From Hepsetus odoe (Eukaryota > Chordata > Actinopteri > Characiformes > Hepsetidae), in NCBI GenBank assembly GCA_017165825.1, contig CM029386.1, positions 3,725,729 through 3,789,728 on the forward strand: DNA of 64,000 bases, written 5' to 3'. This document shows positions 32,662 through 44,421 of this stretch, in pieces; positions within the stretch are counted from its first letter, which is position 1; each line of letters begins with the position of its first letter. The notes beneath the pieces were generated by a model. That model saw only the letters and a list, made by a program, of their open reading frames with translations. It did not search any database and was not told where the DNA came from. A program made the translations under genes and the position numbers.

Positions 32662-32708
32662 TGTGGATCAGAGGCTCCTCCTCCAGTGCTGGAATGAAGA
32701 TCCTCCAT
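32662..32708 (-). CDS. NLR copy C start exon
   Basis: ATG at 32708, M-E-D-L-H-S-S-T-G-G-G-A-S-D-P, ending CA before gtgagt. 47 coding bases as in copies A and D. Confidence 0.78.
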
Positions 32709-32947
32709 TATGGAGGAGTTTCTCTTCACACACTCACAGCTACACACTGGAGATGCTGCTCTCTGTCAACACTGCATCCAGAACACACACAAAATGAAGA
32801 GCTGAATGAGTCTCTGCTTAAAAACTGGTGATTAATGAGCTTTTTCTTCCTGCAGCTTGATAAAGAAATAAAACTGCAGGGTTTACATTGAAACACAGGT
32901 TCTGATGCATCACATGCTTTTGTGCAGCTCAGGCAACAAAAATACAT

Positions 32948-33071
32948 CTATCCATCCATCCATTATCTGCCGCTTGTCCCAAACGGGGTCGCGGGGGAGT
33001 GCCGGCATCGAACCCAGCGCACACAGGGCGAGGACGGGGGACGCACCCTGGACAGGTCGCCAGCCCATCGC
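32948..33071 (-). mobile_element. 5'-truncated SINE family B
   Basis: (ATCC)n at the left and cgcttgtcccaaacggggtc following. A perfect 17-base target-site duplication aggcaacaaaaatacat is at 32931-32947 and 33072-33088. It lies just 5' of copy C's start exon. Confidence 0.9.
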
Positions 33072-33088
33072 AGGCAACAAAAATACAT

Positions 33089-33600
33089 ATTTATTTTATT
33101 TTTTGTGCACCAGGTTGTGTTAACAACCCTGTTAACAAAATTCAGGAAAATATTTATCATTATTTTTCAATAAATCATTTTCCACTAATGTAAAAAAAGT
33201 CACATTAATATTGACAAAAAAACTAATAATGTTCAAAAGACTTGACTTATAACCATTTAAATAACTTTTAAAATCTGTTCTGCCAAACATTTATCTATCA
33301 CACAAAAGTTCACAATTCACATTATAACCATTGATTAAATAACGAAATTTAAAAATATATATATTTTGTTAGTGCAATATTTCATAGAAGTCCTCCTTCT
33401 AGGAAACATTAATGTGCTGTCTTCATGTTTTTTAGTGTAGGAACATTTTCAGTCTTTATGAAATATTGTAGTAAAAACAACTTCTTTGTTTTTTTTTCAA
33501 ACTTAATAAACAAATACAAGATTTTTACATTTTTCATGCACCCGAGCACCTCCTGCTCTTCTATTTAATATTTAATCAAACACTGAAGCAGGTCAGTTCA
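33089..33600. other. AT-rich flank, nothing recognised
   Basis: A/T-rich DNA upstream of copy C, with no open frame or repeat family I can name. Confidence 0.4.
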
Positions 33601-33633
33601 GTGTGAAGCTGCAGGATTGTTCTGTAAAGCTCC

Positions 33634-33852
33634 TCATGAAGTAAATGATCTTTGCTCTTGAACAGCGCTGAACAGGGACTCTGTGAAAAGTGAGATGATC
33701 AGCAGGTTCATGGTCATCACTGAGATCTTTCTAAAGAAGATGAGAGCTGAGCTGGAGCTGCTGTAACTGGTGTTACTGGTCAGGTGAGGAAATGAATAAT
33801 GGTATGGACCAGTTATGGTCCCCCTCTGTCCTGGGCTGTGGGATGGGATCAT
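33634..33852 (-). other. Possible membrane-segment exon remnant
   Basis: The minus strand reads LTSNTSYSSSSSALIFFRKI followed by a hydrophobic stretch (MTMNLLIISLF) and a stop. One N-x-S/T site precedes the hydrophobic run. This could be the last exon of a small membrane receptor or chance. No splice site or family match is convincing. Confidence 0.2.
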
Positions 33853-34089
33853 CCCATCGCTGATGTTTCTGAAGAACTGAAGGTGTTTTGTTATAAAATC
33901 ACTAAAAGTTCAAACTCTTTTCTTTCAACAAACATCAGCAGAACAACGTTCCTCCACCACCGCCCACAAACTTGTTCTCCAGACAAACTTATTCTCCATC
34001 CTCCAGGAATAAAGAGCCGTTCTCCAGCCTCCTCCACACTGCTCTTTAGTCTGGACTGTTTCTGAGCAGCACTGAGGTCCAATAAAGCG

Positions 34090-34347
34090 AGCTACCCTGA
34101 AAATCCAGTTTTAAAGGTTTTAGGAAACTTTACTCCGGTTTAGGAACTTACTGTGTAAAAACAACCCGCTGAAGTCCGGACTCTGATCTCCTTCAGGAAC
34201 GGCGTCGGGAAAACCTTTGTATGCTCCCGCACTTCCGCCCTAAACTGTGCGTAAATCCCAGTGCAGCAGCATTAGAAGTGCACTCGGTAGTGTTCAGGGT
34301 ACAGAGGACGCGGTTTGGGTGGCGGGTTAACTTTCACTTTCACTTCA
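34090..34347 (-). promoter_or_regulatory. Candidate promoter region of copy C
   Basis: This is a relatively CpG-rich patch (ggcgtcggg, gtccggact, aggacgcgg) in an AT-rich setting, about 1.4-1.6 kb 5' of the copy C start codon. It ends with tandem TTTCAC units (TTTCACTTTC at 34332-34341), an ISRE/IRF-type core. On the minus strand a 5' exon could start here and splice to 32708. It could equally serve a rightward gene. Confidence 0.35.
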
Positions 34348-34745
34348 GCGCTCAGCCTTTCTACCCGCTTAAAAGACATTTAATCCAAGAAAAATATTAA
34401 ACGACCGGGTTAGGATTTCTACTGACATTCTACTGATACTGACGCTATAATATCCACCCCTACCTTCTTTTCACATTCAGGACAAAGCAGGTCTGCTGAA
34501 GAAACTGTTGTATATCACCGTTTTCTCGTTTTTTTTTTTGTTTGTTTGTTTTTTTTTTTTTTTTTTTACAGTTTTACAGTTTGATTCTGAGAAGTCTTAC
34601 ACTGAAAAAGCTTTATAGAAAAGAAAATGCACAGCTTTAAAAGCAAAACCTGGCAGTAAGTAAAGAGGAATAAAGGATAAATACAAAATATAAAACGCAG
34701 GTGTTCATCTGTTTCCTAGTTGAACACAACAGTGGAAGAAACTAG

Positions 34746-34937
34746 GAAATTATTCTTGCACTGGGAAAATTAGCTTTCAAGCAGCTTGAAAAAGGTCACG
34801 TAATCTTCTATGAGAAAGACCTGCAAGAATGTGGCACTGATATCAGAGAAGCATCAGTGTCCTCAGAAGTGTGGCCTCAGATTTTCAGAGAAGAATCTGG
34901 GCTTCATCTGGAGAAGAAGTTCAGCTTTGTTCACTAG
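34746..34937 (+). pseudogene. NLR NACHT winged-helix relic
   Basis: The frame reads IILALGKLAFKQLEKG, then VIFYEKDLQECGTDIREASV and IFREESGLHLEKKFSFVH before TAG. It is collinear with the copy B, C and D segment LAELAFKQLMKG..FYEED..ECGIDVTEASV..IFREES....KVYCFVH. It is too diverged to come from these copies, so it is a fragment of a different NLR-C subgroup, in plus orientation between copies C and D. Confidence 0.85.
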
Positions 34938-35303
34938 AGCTAAAAAATAAATGAAAATGATAAAAATGTCTTTAAAATTGTCTCATGAACATTCTTAGTT
35001 AATTACACTATTGTTGAAATAAATATTTAAATTATTAATAATACTTTGATAATTAGATATTTAGAAATGTATTTTCTAATGACGTTTTTTCAGTCCTTTT
35101 TGTGGCTTTTTTATTACTAATGAGTGAAATAATGTATTTTTTAATTTATTATTATTGTTTTTTTGTCTGTTTCATATTTTCTCAGTTTTTCTGTCACACG
35201 ATCTTTTAAAGTTTATTCTTTTATATGAACTGAAAATATGTATGCAAGAACGCGCCCTCTGGTGGAGAAATCCAGACATACGCACACGCACATGCACACA
35301 GAC

Positions 35304-35308
<5 letters not shown>

Positions 35309-35339
<31 letters not shown>

Positions 35340-35357
35340 ACACACACACACACACAC
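35309..35357. repeat. (CA)n microsatellite
   Basis: CA repeat with one TA interruption. It accounts for the His/Thr frames here. Confidence 0.95.
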
Positions 35358-35565
35358 TTTAAGTTGTTCACACATTTAATTTCATTTATTCATTTATTAT
35401 TTATGTTTTATTCATGTATTGTTCATGTATTAGTTTTCTCCGCCAGAAGGCGCGTTTATGTACAGTTATTTTCAGTTCAGATTAAAAAATACGTTTCTGA
35501 CATGAACCTGGAGACTGAAGTACCCGGTGGTTTATTGAACTATTAATCAACTTTTTATGGAGAAA

Positions 35566-35690
35566 AACGTGGTCTAGTGGTAGAATACTTGCTTATGGAC
35601 CAATGACTCAAGAGGTCCCAGGTTCACCCCACTACCACCCTGACCCTTAATCTCCAGTTGCTCCAGGGGGACTGATATTTTTCTTCATTA
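35566..35690 (+). repeat. SINE family C, 3'-truncated
   Basis: Head cgtggtctagtggtagaata, then ggtcccaggttcaccccact and ttgctccagggggactg. The sequence then leaves the family. Confidence 0.7.
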
Positions 35691-37429
35691 AAAGTGCATA
35701 GAATGAGTATAATCCAAGATGGCAGCCACTCCGGGTCCAATCTCTGGTGCTAAGATCTTGATTTAATGATCAAAAGGGGGCAATGTGATGGAAAATTAAA
35801 GAACTCTGTACTAGTATATAGATCACTTTTCTAGTTAAGATGGTTGCTTTGTGACTGTGAAACAAACCCCCTCTTTCATTCCTGTATGATCTGGTTTTTG
35901 GTTGAGTTCACGCAGCTATGTGCAACAGGCACTTAGACCAGAAGAGTTTTATAGGTGTTTATAGGAGGTAGAAGATGGGCAAAGGAAGTAGATGAGAAGG
36001 TCATGCAAGGGTTGTTAGATAAGAAGGTCATGCAGGGGGGTTATAAGATGAAGAAGGTAAAACTTAAGGAACACTTTATTACTATTGCAATAGGGCCTTG
36101 TCCAGCACTCCAATCCGAATGCTGGAGGAAGAGCCCCGGACACAGAAACCTACATGCAGATATACTGGTCTGTGAGTTCCTCCCCTTCCATCTGTTACTG
36201 GGCTCTGGTTTCATTCCTATTCCTTTATCCCCTATATGGGGTCACTTGCTTCACCTTCTTTGTCAGCCATCCTATTTTGTATGACTGCTTGTCTGATACC
36301 TTTTATCTCACTGTTTATTAGTCCAAGAGCTACTGATGAGCTACTGATTGCCAATGTAGCTACTTGGTACACTAGTCCATTTATCTTATTCAATGCTGCG
36401 GTAGTACCACCTCCCAGAAAGAATGACCACCCTACAGCAGCCCCTGGTGATGGTCCATGAATCAGCTAAGGTGTACCCATTATAATGCTGGGCAGCTAAA
36501 ACTCTTTCAAATGGATTGCCTGCATAAACAGATAACATCCTTGCTACCTTGTGATTGGCATGTGCGATTAAGCCCCCACACTGCATACCCACATGAACAT
36601 GTTGTTGGTGTCCAGTCCTGGAGCAGAAGGACATATAAAATTAAACTCATGTCCTGGGCTGTTTCAGAACGTACAGTTAGATTCTATCAGATAACTACCT
36701 GCTTTCCCCCAGGTGACATACACTGTGTTTTTACACTGTGATCAAACTAGTTCTATGCCTTCTCCAGGTTGATTGCTACACATGCAAAACTCTCCTATCT
36801 GCTCAGGAACTAGATAGGAGCCTGGACCAGTTCCATTTTGGCGAAGGGTTACCTATAAGTCCCATCTGCTCATTGATGCGAGACCCCAGATCTATATATC
36901 CTAGTCAAACCTGCCCTGGGTGGAAGTTGACCTGTGCTCTTGATGGTTTCTAATATCTTAACCATAGCCATTATGGTTAAATGTACCATACATGTCCTAC
37001 AGACTGCACTGGAATTAGTTCTGTTGGTATTCACTTCAATTTGTATTTTATAGGTTAACAGCATTGCTGACCATGAGGGGTGAGGAGAATGACAAACCCA
37101 GCAACCACTGGTAACCGATAAGTTCTTCTTCACTTCTAAAGCCACACACTTTACACACTACGTTGCCTTGGCACCATTATAGTGATTTGCTCATTTCCTC
37201 ATTTATTATTGGTGCAGAACCTACCATTTTTATTGAGGCAATAATGCCAATTATCATCAGGAGAGCTTTTGCTGTCATTTTAATCAGAACAAGCTCATTT
37301 AATGGGAGCTCAGCATTGAGACTGGGTTGTTATTTGTATGATCCTTTCTGCCTATTTGTTTTCTGAATGTAATCGTGTAGCCAGGAATCTCGTGCTCAAC
37401 TATATTATAAATTAACAAACAACTCCACA
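35691..37429 (-). mobile_element. Possible endogenous retrovirus env remnant
   Basis: On the minus strand, 36870-37145 is open and contains a C-W-V-C motif and several N-x-S/T sites. A second open piece lies at 36386-36634. CxxC with nearby glycosylation sites is a feature of gamma/epsilon-type surface glycoproteins. Frames are broken many times. A purine tract (aaaagggggc) followed by tgtgatgg at 35774-35791 looks like a PPT/LTR edge but faces the other way, so the structure is unresolved. Confidence 0.3.
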
Positions 37430-37800
37430 AACAAACACAAAAGCCCAGAAGAGTACAAAATTAAAAAATCCAAAAAATGACCGACACTCTGCTCTGACTC
37501 ATTGGAGCTAATAAAGCCAGCCCCAATAAGGGAAACCTGTTGCCCATGTGCGCACAGGTGTGCACAGCCAGAGCAGAGTACCGCCTTTTGTGAAGAAAGG
37601 TGCCAGTCCCGGGGTATCTAACCCTGCTTCAGTGTTTTTGTGAAACTCTGGTGTGGAGCTTGTTTTTGTGTTCACAGCATTTTCATAAACGCAGCGGATT
37701 AAACATCTAGTGTAAATTACAGCAGGACTGAGACACCTTGAGACAAACTTCACAGCAGAGAATATGGACAATCTCTCTGATCAACAGAGAAAAAAAACAC
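37430..37800 (-). repeat. LTR-like interspersed repeat fragment
   Basis: The inverted match to 25850-25915 covers gacactctgctctgactc and neighbouring bases. The gagcagag motif and a ccaatgag/ggggctg region recur at 47195-47240 and 52460-52500. Confidence 0.4.
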
Positions 37801-38033
37801 AGAAATAGTTTTCTACTTTAAAAAGTGAAAAATCCTTTGAACGAAACTTGAGTTTCTGACATGAACCTGGAGACTGAAGTACCCGCTCTTTTTCTGCCGT
37901 TTTTAAGAAAAAATTATACAATTAAAGACTCCATATATATTTGTTAAATAACATTTTAAGAACTTGAATAGAGATTATTGAAAGCATTTTGCTCACTTCT
38001 GTTATTATTTTATCATATTTATGGTTTATGGTA

Positions 38034-38274
38034 GGGGGCAGCGGTGGCCTAGTGGTTAGGGCGTCAGCCACTTGATCGGAGGATCGGGGTTTGAACCCCT
38101 TCCTAATGGGTTGCCCTGAGGTACCCTTGAGCAAGGTGCCATCCCCGTCCCGCTCCTCCCTGCGATGGGCTGGCGACCTGTCCAGGGTGCGTCCCCCGTC
38201 CTCGCCCTGTGTGCACTGGGTTGGACGCCAGCACTCCCCTGCGACCCCGTTTGGGACAAGCGGCAGATAATGGA
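38034..38274 (+). mobile_element. SINE family B, full length
   Basis: Head gcagcggtggcctagtggtt and tail gataatggatgg. The 12-base target-site duplication tggtttatggta is at 38022-38033 and 38275-38286. Confidence 0.92.
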
Positions 38275-38559
38275 TGGTTTATGGTATTTGTTTATTATTA
38301 TTAACAATAATAATAACATTAATCATTTATAGCCTTCATAATTATGTAATGAGTCAAATGAATGTTAGATCACCTGTAATTGTGTACAGTGTGCATAGTG
38401 TTTATAATTTGTATTGTTTTATGTATTATGTGTATAATTTTTCTATCGTGTGTATTGGTATTTTGTGAAATTAATACAAAAAATACTGCACATTTAAAAC
38501 AAAGGTAAAAAATTATCATCAAATTTAGCTGTGTAATAAAGCTGTGTTTGAGTCTGCTT

Positions 38560-41110
38560 TAGTAAAAATCACTTCATTCTTAAGTTGATTCTGTTAAGCA
38601 GTAGGTCTGATTTAGCGGTCCATATACTATTAATTTATAGACCTCCAGGACTATATGCTGCCTTTATTAATGAATTTGGCAATCTGCTCTCTGACTTGGT
38701 TGTTAGGTTTACTAGATTCATGATGTTAGGCGATTTTAACATACATGTTGATACAGAGACGGATGCAGGTGCCAAAAGCTTCTTAACGCTCCTCGATTCT
38801 GTCGGTTGCACCCATCATATATTAGGACCTACCCATGTACAAGGACACACGCTAAATTTAATTATCTCGTATGGACTTGACATTGATACTGTACTGGTCC
38901 ACTCCTTAAATAAACTTTGTTCCGACCATTCTTTAATCACGTATGAGATTAATATGTCTCCACCGTCCCTCAGTGAAAGGACTAGTACAACACGACACCT
39001 AAACAGGGCTAAATGTGTTCAGTTTATGGAGGCCGTAACAGAGATAGATTTCACCTGTAACAAAACTGTTAATGACGTCACCGACATGTACAATACAGTA
39101 GTTGGGCAGAACCTTGATCAGGTCGCCCCAGTTAAGACAAAGAAGGTCAGAACTATGAGGCACTCTCCCTGGTTCAGTGATTACACACGGGCTGCTAAGC
39201 GGGAGTGCCGTAAGCTAGAACGCAGATGGAAGACAACAGGTCTCCAAGCCTCTCAGGCTCTATGGTCTGCTAAATTAAAACAATATAAGAAAGCTCTATA
39301 TAGTGCTCGCACTGAGTACTATTCAAAACTTATTGAAAACAACAAGCATAACCCCCGCTATTTATTTCAGACACTAGCTCAGCTAACAGACAAAACTGAT
39401 AAAAGGCCAGCGTGTAGTATTACTAATGATAGGTTTCTTAGGTTTTTTAATGATAAAATTAACAACATTAGGCTCCAAATGTGCCCTATTAGCCCTCAAA
39501 TTAATCCATTACCAGAACAGTGCTCACAATATTTTAGTGATTTTAATCTCATTGATAACTCTGAGCTATTTTTTGTTATTACCAAGGCAAAGTCCACAAC
39601 CTGTCAGTTAGATCCCATCCCAACCAAGCTCCTGAAGAAATCCATAGGAGTACTATCAACACCTATACTTGATATCATGAACGCATCCTTGACCTCAGGT
39701 GTAGTCCCCAATCAGTTTAAAACAGCAGTGGTTAGACCACATCTTAAAAAACCTAACTTGGACCCTCGCTCACCAAGTAATTATAGACCTATCTCTAATG
39801 TCTTGTTTCTCTCTAAGATTCTAGAAAAATTAGTTGCGAGACAACTGCAGTCATATCTAGACATGCATAACCTCTTAGATAAATTCCAATCAGGCTTCCG
39901 GCACGGCCATAGCACAGAAACTGCTCTAATTAGAGTGGTAAATGATATAATGGTCTCAAGTGATGCAGGAAACATTACTGTTCTTGTTCTCTTAGATCTT
40001 AGTGCTGCGTTCGACACGGTGGATCACTCCATTTTAGTAAATAGGCTTCACTCCACTGTTGGCATTAGCAGAACAGCCCTTAAATGTTTCAACTCCTATC
40101 TCACAAACCATTACTACTTCATCCAAATGGATGATTATGGCACCCCCTCACCTATGTCACTAGTTAACTATGGAGTCCCACAAGGGTCAGTGTTAGGCCC
40201 AGTGCTCTTCTCCCTCTACATGCTCCCACTAAGCACTATTATACGGAAGCATAATGTTAGTTACCATTCCTACGCTGATGACACCCAGCTATACCTATCT
40301 GTTAAATCATGTGATAAAGTATCAACCGGCACTTTAATTAGCTCCTCAGTGATATAAGGGATTGGATGAATAACAACTTCCTCTCACTAAACCCCGAAAA
40401 AACTGAGCTGCTCTTGTTTTGTAGTAGCGATGTAGACAGGGCCAACTTCATTTCACATATCCAGGATGCAGGGTTGAAGTTTTCAGTTAGTACTCTGGCA
40501 CGTAACCTTGGTGTTATTTTCGATTCAAATCTTTAATTTAATCCCCGTGTCAATGCAGTTGCGAAGACATGCTTCCTGCACCTTCGGAACATTGCCAAAC
40601 TACGGCGTTTTCTGTCAATGGAAGACACGGCGAAAGTAGTACATGCATTTGTATACAGTAGATTAGATTACTGTAATGCCCTACTTTCTGGAAGCTCTCA
40701 GGGCACATTAAGCACCCTACAGCGCATTCAGAACACAGTCGCTATGATTGTTAGCAGGAGCAGGAAGTACGACCACATAACTCCCATACTCTCCTCGCTT
40801 CACTGGCTTCCTGTTAGGTACAGGGCTGACTTCAAGGTCCTCCTCTTAACCTACAAGGCACTTAAAGGTCTTGCCCCAATATACCTAACTGAACTGCTTA
40901 ATACCTATACACCTAACCGCCCACTTAGATCCCAGAATAAAGATCTCCTAATTGTCCCTCGCATAAATAAATGTATAGGAGCACGAGCTTTCCGTTACAG
41001 GGCCCCTAGATTGTGGAACAGCTTGCCTGCTTCTGTACGGGATGCCGATTCAGTCTCAGTCTTTAAATCACGGCTGAAGACTTACTTCTTTAGATTAGCT
41101 TACCCGCACC
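38560..41110 (+). mobile_element. L2-like LINE, ORF2 (5' truncated)
   Basis: An almost continuous frame at 38585-40357 encodes the end of the endonuclease (FMMLGDFNIHVD, CSDHSLI) and the reverse transcriptase (NYRPISNVLFLSKILEKL, DLSAAFDTVDH, GVPQGSVLGPVLF, YADDTQLYL). A 1-base frameshift near 40350 and a TAA near 40535 separate it from the C-terminal part at 40618-41110 (YSRLDYCNALLSG, LHWLPV, LWNSLP). It is an L2/CR1-group element with only two clear lesions, so fairly young. It lies between copies C and D. Confidence 0.9.
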
Positions 41111-41227
41111 AATCACCATTGTGCACCATTACTAATGTCGCTGGTGCTGCTGTACATGCCATCGCACTGTTGTTTCATTTCTGTGTCTGTCACTACTGGA
41201 TCCTGCTCACTACTGACCCCCTCATTC

Positions 41228-41890
41228 CATTTTTCAATTCAATTCAATATATTCTTATATAGCGCCTTTTACAACACAGTTGCCCCAAGGCACTTTACAA
41301 TGGTGGTGAATGGTGGAACAGGTTACAGTGATAGATGTTAAAGCTGGACAACTAAGAAGGAGAGGAACCAAAAACTCCACTATGTGGAGAAAAAAAACCT
41401 CTGAGGGTCCATGGTCAACCGGCTACCCAACCCCCTTGGGTATACTAACAGTACAAAGTTAGTTTGGTTTTAAACTCCAGGATCAGGATCATTTCTCTCC
41501 CCACATGTCCGGGGGGGCCCGCTGTGGTCATCACCTGTGTCCAGTGCCGAGCTACCATCTGGTCTGTGTGATGCATCTGATGCGACAAGGGACCCTGGCG
41601 GCTCATCGGTACCTGGAAGAAACTTGGGACTCCTCACTGATCCTGGAGTTTAAAACCAAACTAACTTTTTTACTGTTAGTATACCCAAGGGGGTTGGGTA
41701 GCCGGTTGACCTTGGACCCTTGGACCCTCAGAGGTTTTTTTTTTCTCCACATAGTGGAGTTTTTGGTTCCTCTCCTTCGTAGTCATCCGGCTTTAACATC
41801 TATTACTACCACAAATGTAAAGTGCCTTGGGGCAACTTTGTTGTAAAAGGCGCTATACAAGAATAAATTGAATTGAATTGAATTGAATTG
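41228..41890. repeat. Large inverted repeat at the LINE 3' end
   Basis: Bases 41236-41490 are the reverse complement of about 41628-41890, with few mismatches: tatagcgccttttacaaca on the left and tgttgtaaaaggcgctata on the right, and ggggttgggtagccgg against ccggctacccaacccc. A spacer of about 137 bases separates the arms. Each arm ends in a (GAATT)n-type tail, the LINE's 3' terminus. It could arise by inverted insertion of a second 3' end. Confidence 0.85.
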
Positions 41891-42004
41891 AATTGTTATT
41901 AAGATATTCTGTGACAGGTAAACACACCTTTAACTCCTGGCATGACTGAGAGTTTGAAATGTACCCCAACCTGTTTTCTCTTTCTAAATAAAAGTCTGCT
42001 TGTA

Positions 42005-42100
42005 GATTATCAGTCAGTCCTCAGTGGAGAAACACACCGAGCTGAAGTTTATTTACTGAAGACTTGTCTGAAAGAGACAGAAAACTGATCTCAGAAACAG
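42005..42100 (+). other. Candidate 5' untranslated exon of copy D
   Basis: ctgatctcagaaacag is followed by gtaacg, a usable donor. A TATA-like ctaaataaaag lies 20-30 bases before 42010. The distance to the start exon (44400) is 2.3 kb. No coding potential and no direct evidence of transcription. Confidence 0.3.
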
Positions 42101-42504
42101 GTAACGCTGCTCTCAGGGCTTTAATGATATTATTACTGTTTTTACTGCTGCTGGATTTGACTGTCAGTGAGAAACACTCTCAGGTTAGAGAGGAGAAGTT
42201 TACACTTTAGTCATGTGACCCACTAGAACAAGCTGTTCTGTCCTGCCTGTGTAATATTTCATCACTGTCTCTTTTTGCTGTGTGTGTTACCTTAACCCAT
42301 GTGTCTTCATTCTGTATTCAGTATAATCTCTGGTTTTTTTTAGAGAACAATGAAATTTATGTCTCTGTCTGTTGATCTTTTCATAGTTGGTCAAATCTCA
42401 CAGCACTATGGGGAGCACTAATAACTTCCATGTAAATTCTGATGATATTATTTCAGATTAATATTTTTAATAATGAAGAAAACTCATGAAAGTAAGAGAG
42501 AATA

Positions 42505-42710
42505 CATGAGTGTGAATGAAAGGGAGGACAGTGAAGTGGTTAGGATGCAGGGAGTAGGGGGGGGGGGGGGGGGGGGGGGGTTAAATACTTAAAAGATAAA
42601 CAAAGTAACAGCGAATGTGGAAGAGAGGTGGAGATCTGTGACAGACAGGTACCAGCAAGACTGAAAAGGAAGGTTTACTGGATGTTAGTAAGACCATAAA
42701 TGAGCAACAA
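42505..42710 (+). mobile_element. RTE LINE fragment with poly-G tract
   Basis: gagtgtgaatgaaaggga, gtgacagacaggtaccagca and ggaaggtttactgga are plus-sense pieces of the RTE 3' coding region (frame SVNERE.., CDRQVPARLK). In the middle, a run of about 24 or more G (about 42557-42580) replaces LINE sequence. Confidence 0.7.
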
Positions 42711-44399
42711 AGGTCCAAACAGATCTCAGACTGCTTGAAGTTTTCATGGAGCTGTCAGCTAATTTCAGTTCCCTCCATATTTATTGGGACATAAAATTGC
42801 ATGGTTGAGCAGTTTTGAGAGATGGGAGGTCCAGAGGGTTCCTTAATCTTTCCATGTCTGAAGTATAATCTGTTTCCTATGACTTTATACAGTTCAGAAT
42901 AGGAAACCCTGAATCATATCTTTCCTCATCAAATCTTTGGAGGCAAGTTGCTCTGTTTGAGTTGAGACACAAGAACTCGGTTCAGTCTGATAAATAAGTA
43001 ATAAATAAGTCTTTTTCCAGTTATCATACATCTACAAAAAATTAACAAAAATAAAAAATTAAAGACAAAAATCCCCAAGGCTAGGTGAAACCAACCAGTG
43101 AATTCAATTTGAACATTTCAATCATGCGTGTGAGAAAAAGAAACAATTCTGCATAGCTTAACCAGTTAAAAAAAAAAGCATTCCTTGATATCAAGCCAAG
43201 ATTTTCTACAAAAGCACCTTCAGAAATTATTTTGCCAAAGATTAGTCAGTATCTGCATGAAAAGCTAACCTACATGAAATCTTCAGCTGTTCTACTGAGT
43301 GTCTTTAATGAAATGTTGGGCCTCCTCGGGAGAAGAGAAAATGTGTGTCAGACCCAATTGTAACCTTCAGGCAGGATACAGAATAATTTCATGGATTTCT
43401 GTTTCAGTGAAGCCCTTCAGGATGATAAAGCGTTAGGCTGCTGGATGTTTTTCATTGGAAAACAAAGCAGAGTGCAGGAGCTGAGACTGACTGTGCTAGA
43501 TTTTTGTATTTGCTTGTCTTTATGTCTCCATAATAGCCTGGTGGTAGCTGTACTTGTTTGACAAGTCTCTCTTTCCTGCTATACACTTGATGGGCTCTTT
43601 CAGTTTCAGAACAAAAGCTGGTTCTGCAAAAAACAATGCAGCTCCGCCGCCCTCTATATATTCTTGAAGGCAGATGAGGCTCAAGTTATTCCTGTGATTT
43701 TGGTCTTCAAGCTTCACCATGCAGGTCTGAAACTCTTGGATTAAGTCAGTTTGTTTGTAATTCGAGTAATGAGAGTGATGCCAGTAATGACAGTAATGAG
43801 AGTGAGCTATGCATTATGAAGACCATCTTGTCTCAAAAGTTTCTTTTGAAAAGAGTCCATTTTGTCCCTCAGTGCTTTCACATCTGAACTGAGTTTTGTG
43901 GTAAATATCCCCTTATTTTGTAGGTCATTGTGGTCGAGTCCAAACACTCGTTCAGTTTTATTTTGCCAGGATGGGTGACAAATTTAATGCCATTTTACAC
44001 CGAGAGCATGTCTGAGAATCAGAATCAAAGTACAGCTTCAAAGTACAGAAGACTTCAAAGAGAGGAAAGAGTAAAGATGATCCAGAGACAGCAGGGATAT
44101 CTCTTCTGAAGAATAAGTTACAAAGTCAGGTTTTCTGCACCTTTCTGAGTTAATCTGTCTTGTTAACAAGTTTTGAACTGTGTTCAGTTTTCAGGCAGAG
44201 TTTAAACATAAAGGTGACTGAATCAGAAACACCATCAATGTGTTCATTAATAACGTCTAAATAATGGACATTAATAATGTCTTTTCAGACAGGAGTGACC
44301 ATATTAAAGAACTTCAGACCGTGTCAAATATTTCTTCTTTGTTTCACTGATCAGCACTTTTCTTTGGTTTAACATTGTCAGTAATTTAAAACTTTCCAG
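42711..44399. other. 5' flank/intron of copy D, no gene seen
   Basis: Mostly unique, AT-rich DNA. Short open frames (for example 43520-43720 minus) show no family features. It ends with ctttccag, the acceptor of the start exon. Confidence 0.4.
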
Positions 44400-44421
44400 G
44401 TTTAACTGTTAAAACTTCATG

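Larger units (their letters stand above)
20883..32708 (-). pseudogene. NLR copy C: RING-FISNA-NACHT-LRR gene with nonsense codons
   Basis: Minus-strand paralogue of copy B. Exons: start 32662-32708, repeat exons 32401-32508 and 32000-32113, RING-FISNA-NACHT 28731-30794, LRR pairs 25150-25323, 24874-25023, 21853-22023 and 21465-21638, and linker 20883-20929; B30.2 is lost in the N gap. The RING is perfect, but TAG interrupts the NACHT exon at 29435-29437 and another TAG interrupts the LRR exon at 24874-25023, which also lacks 21 bases and a normal exon end. A truncated RING-FISNA-NACHT protein could still be made. If the two TAG codons are real, the full receptor cannot be. Confidence 0.8.

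Noticed and set aside
35774..35791. Clear LTR start with polypurine tract
   Set aside because: A purine run followed by tgtg is suggestive, but its orientation conflicts with the env-like frames and no second LTR is found, so it is not called as a feature.
38585..41262. Host protein-coding gene of 590 residues
   Set aside because: It is the reverse transcriptase of an L2-like LINE (YADD box, GVPQGSVLGP).
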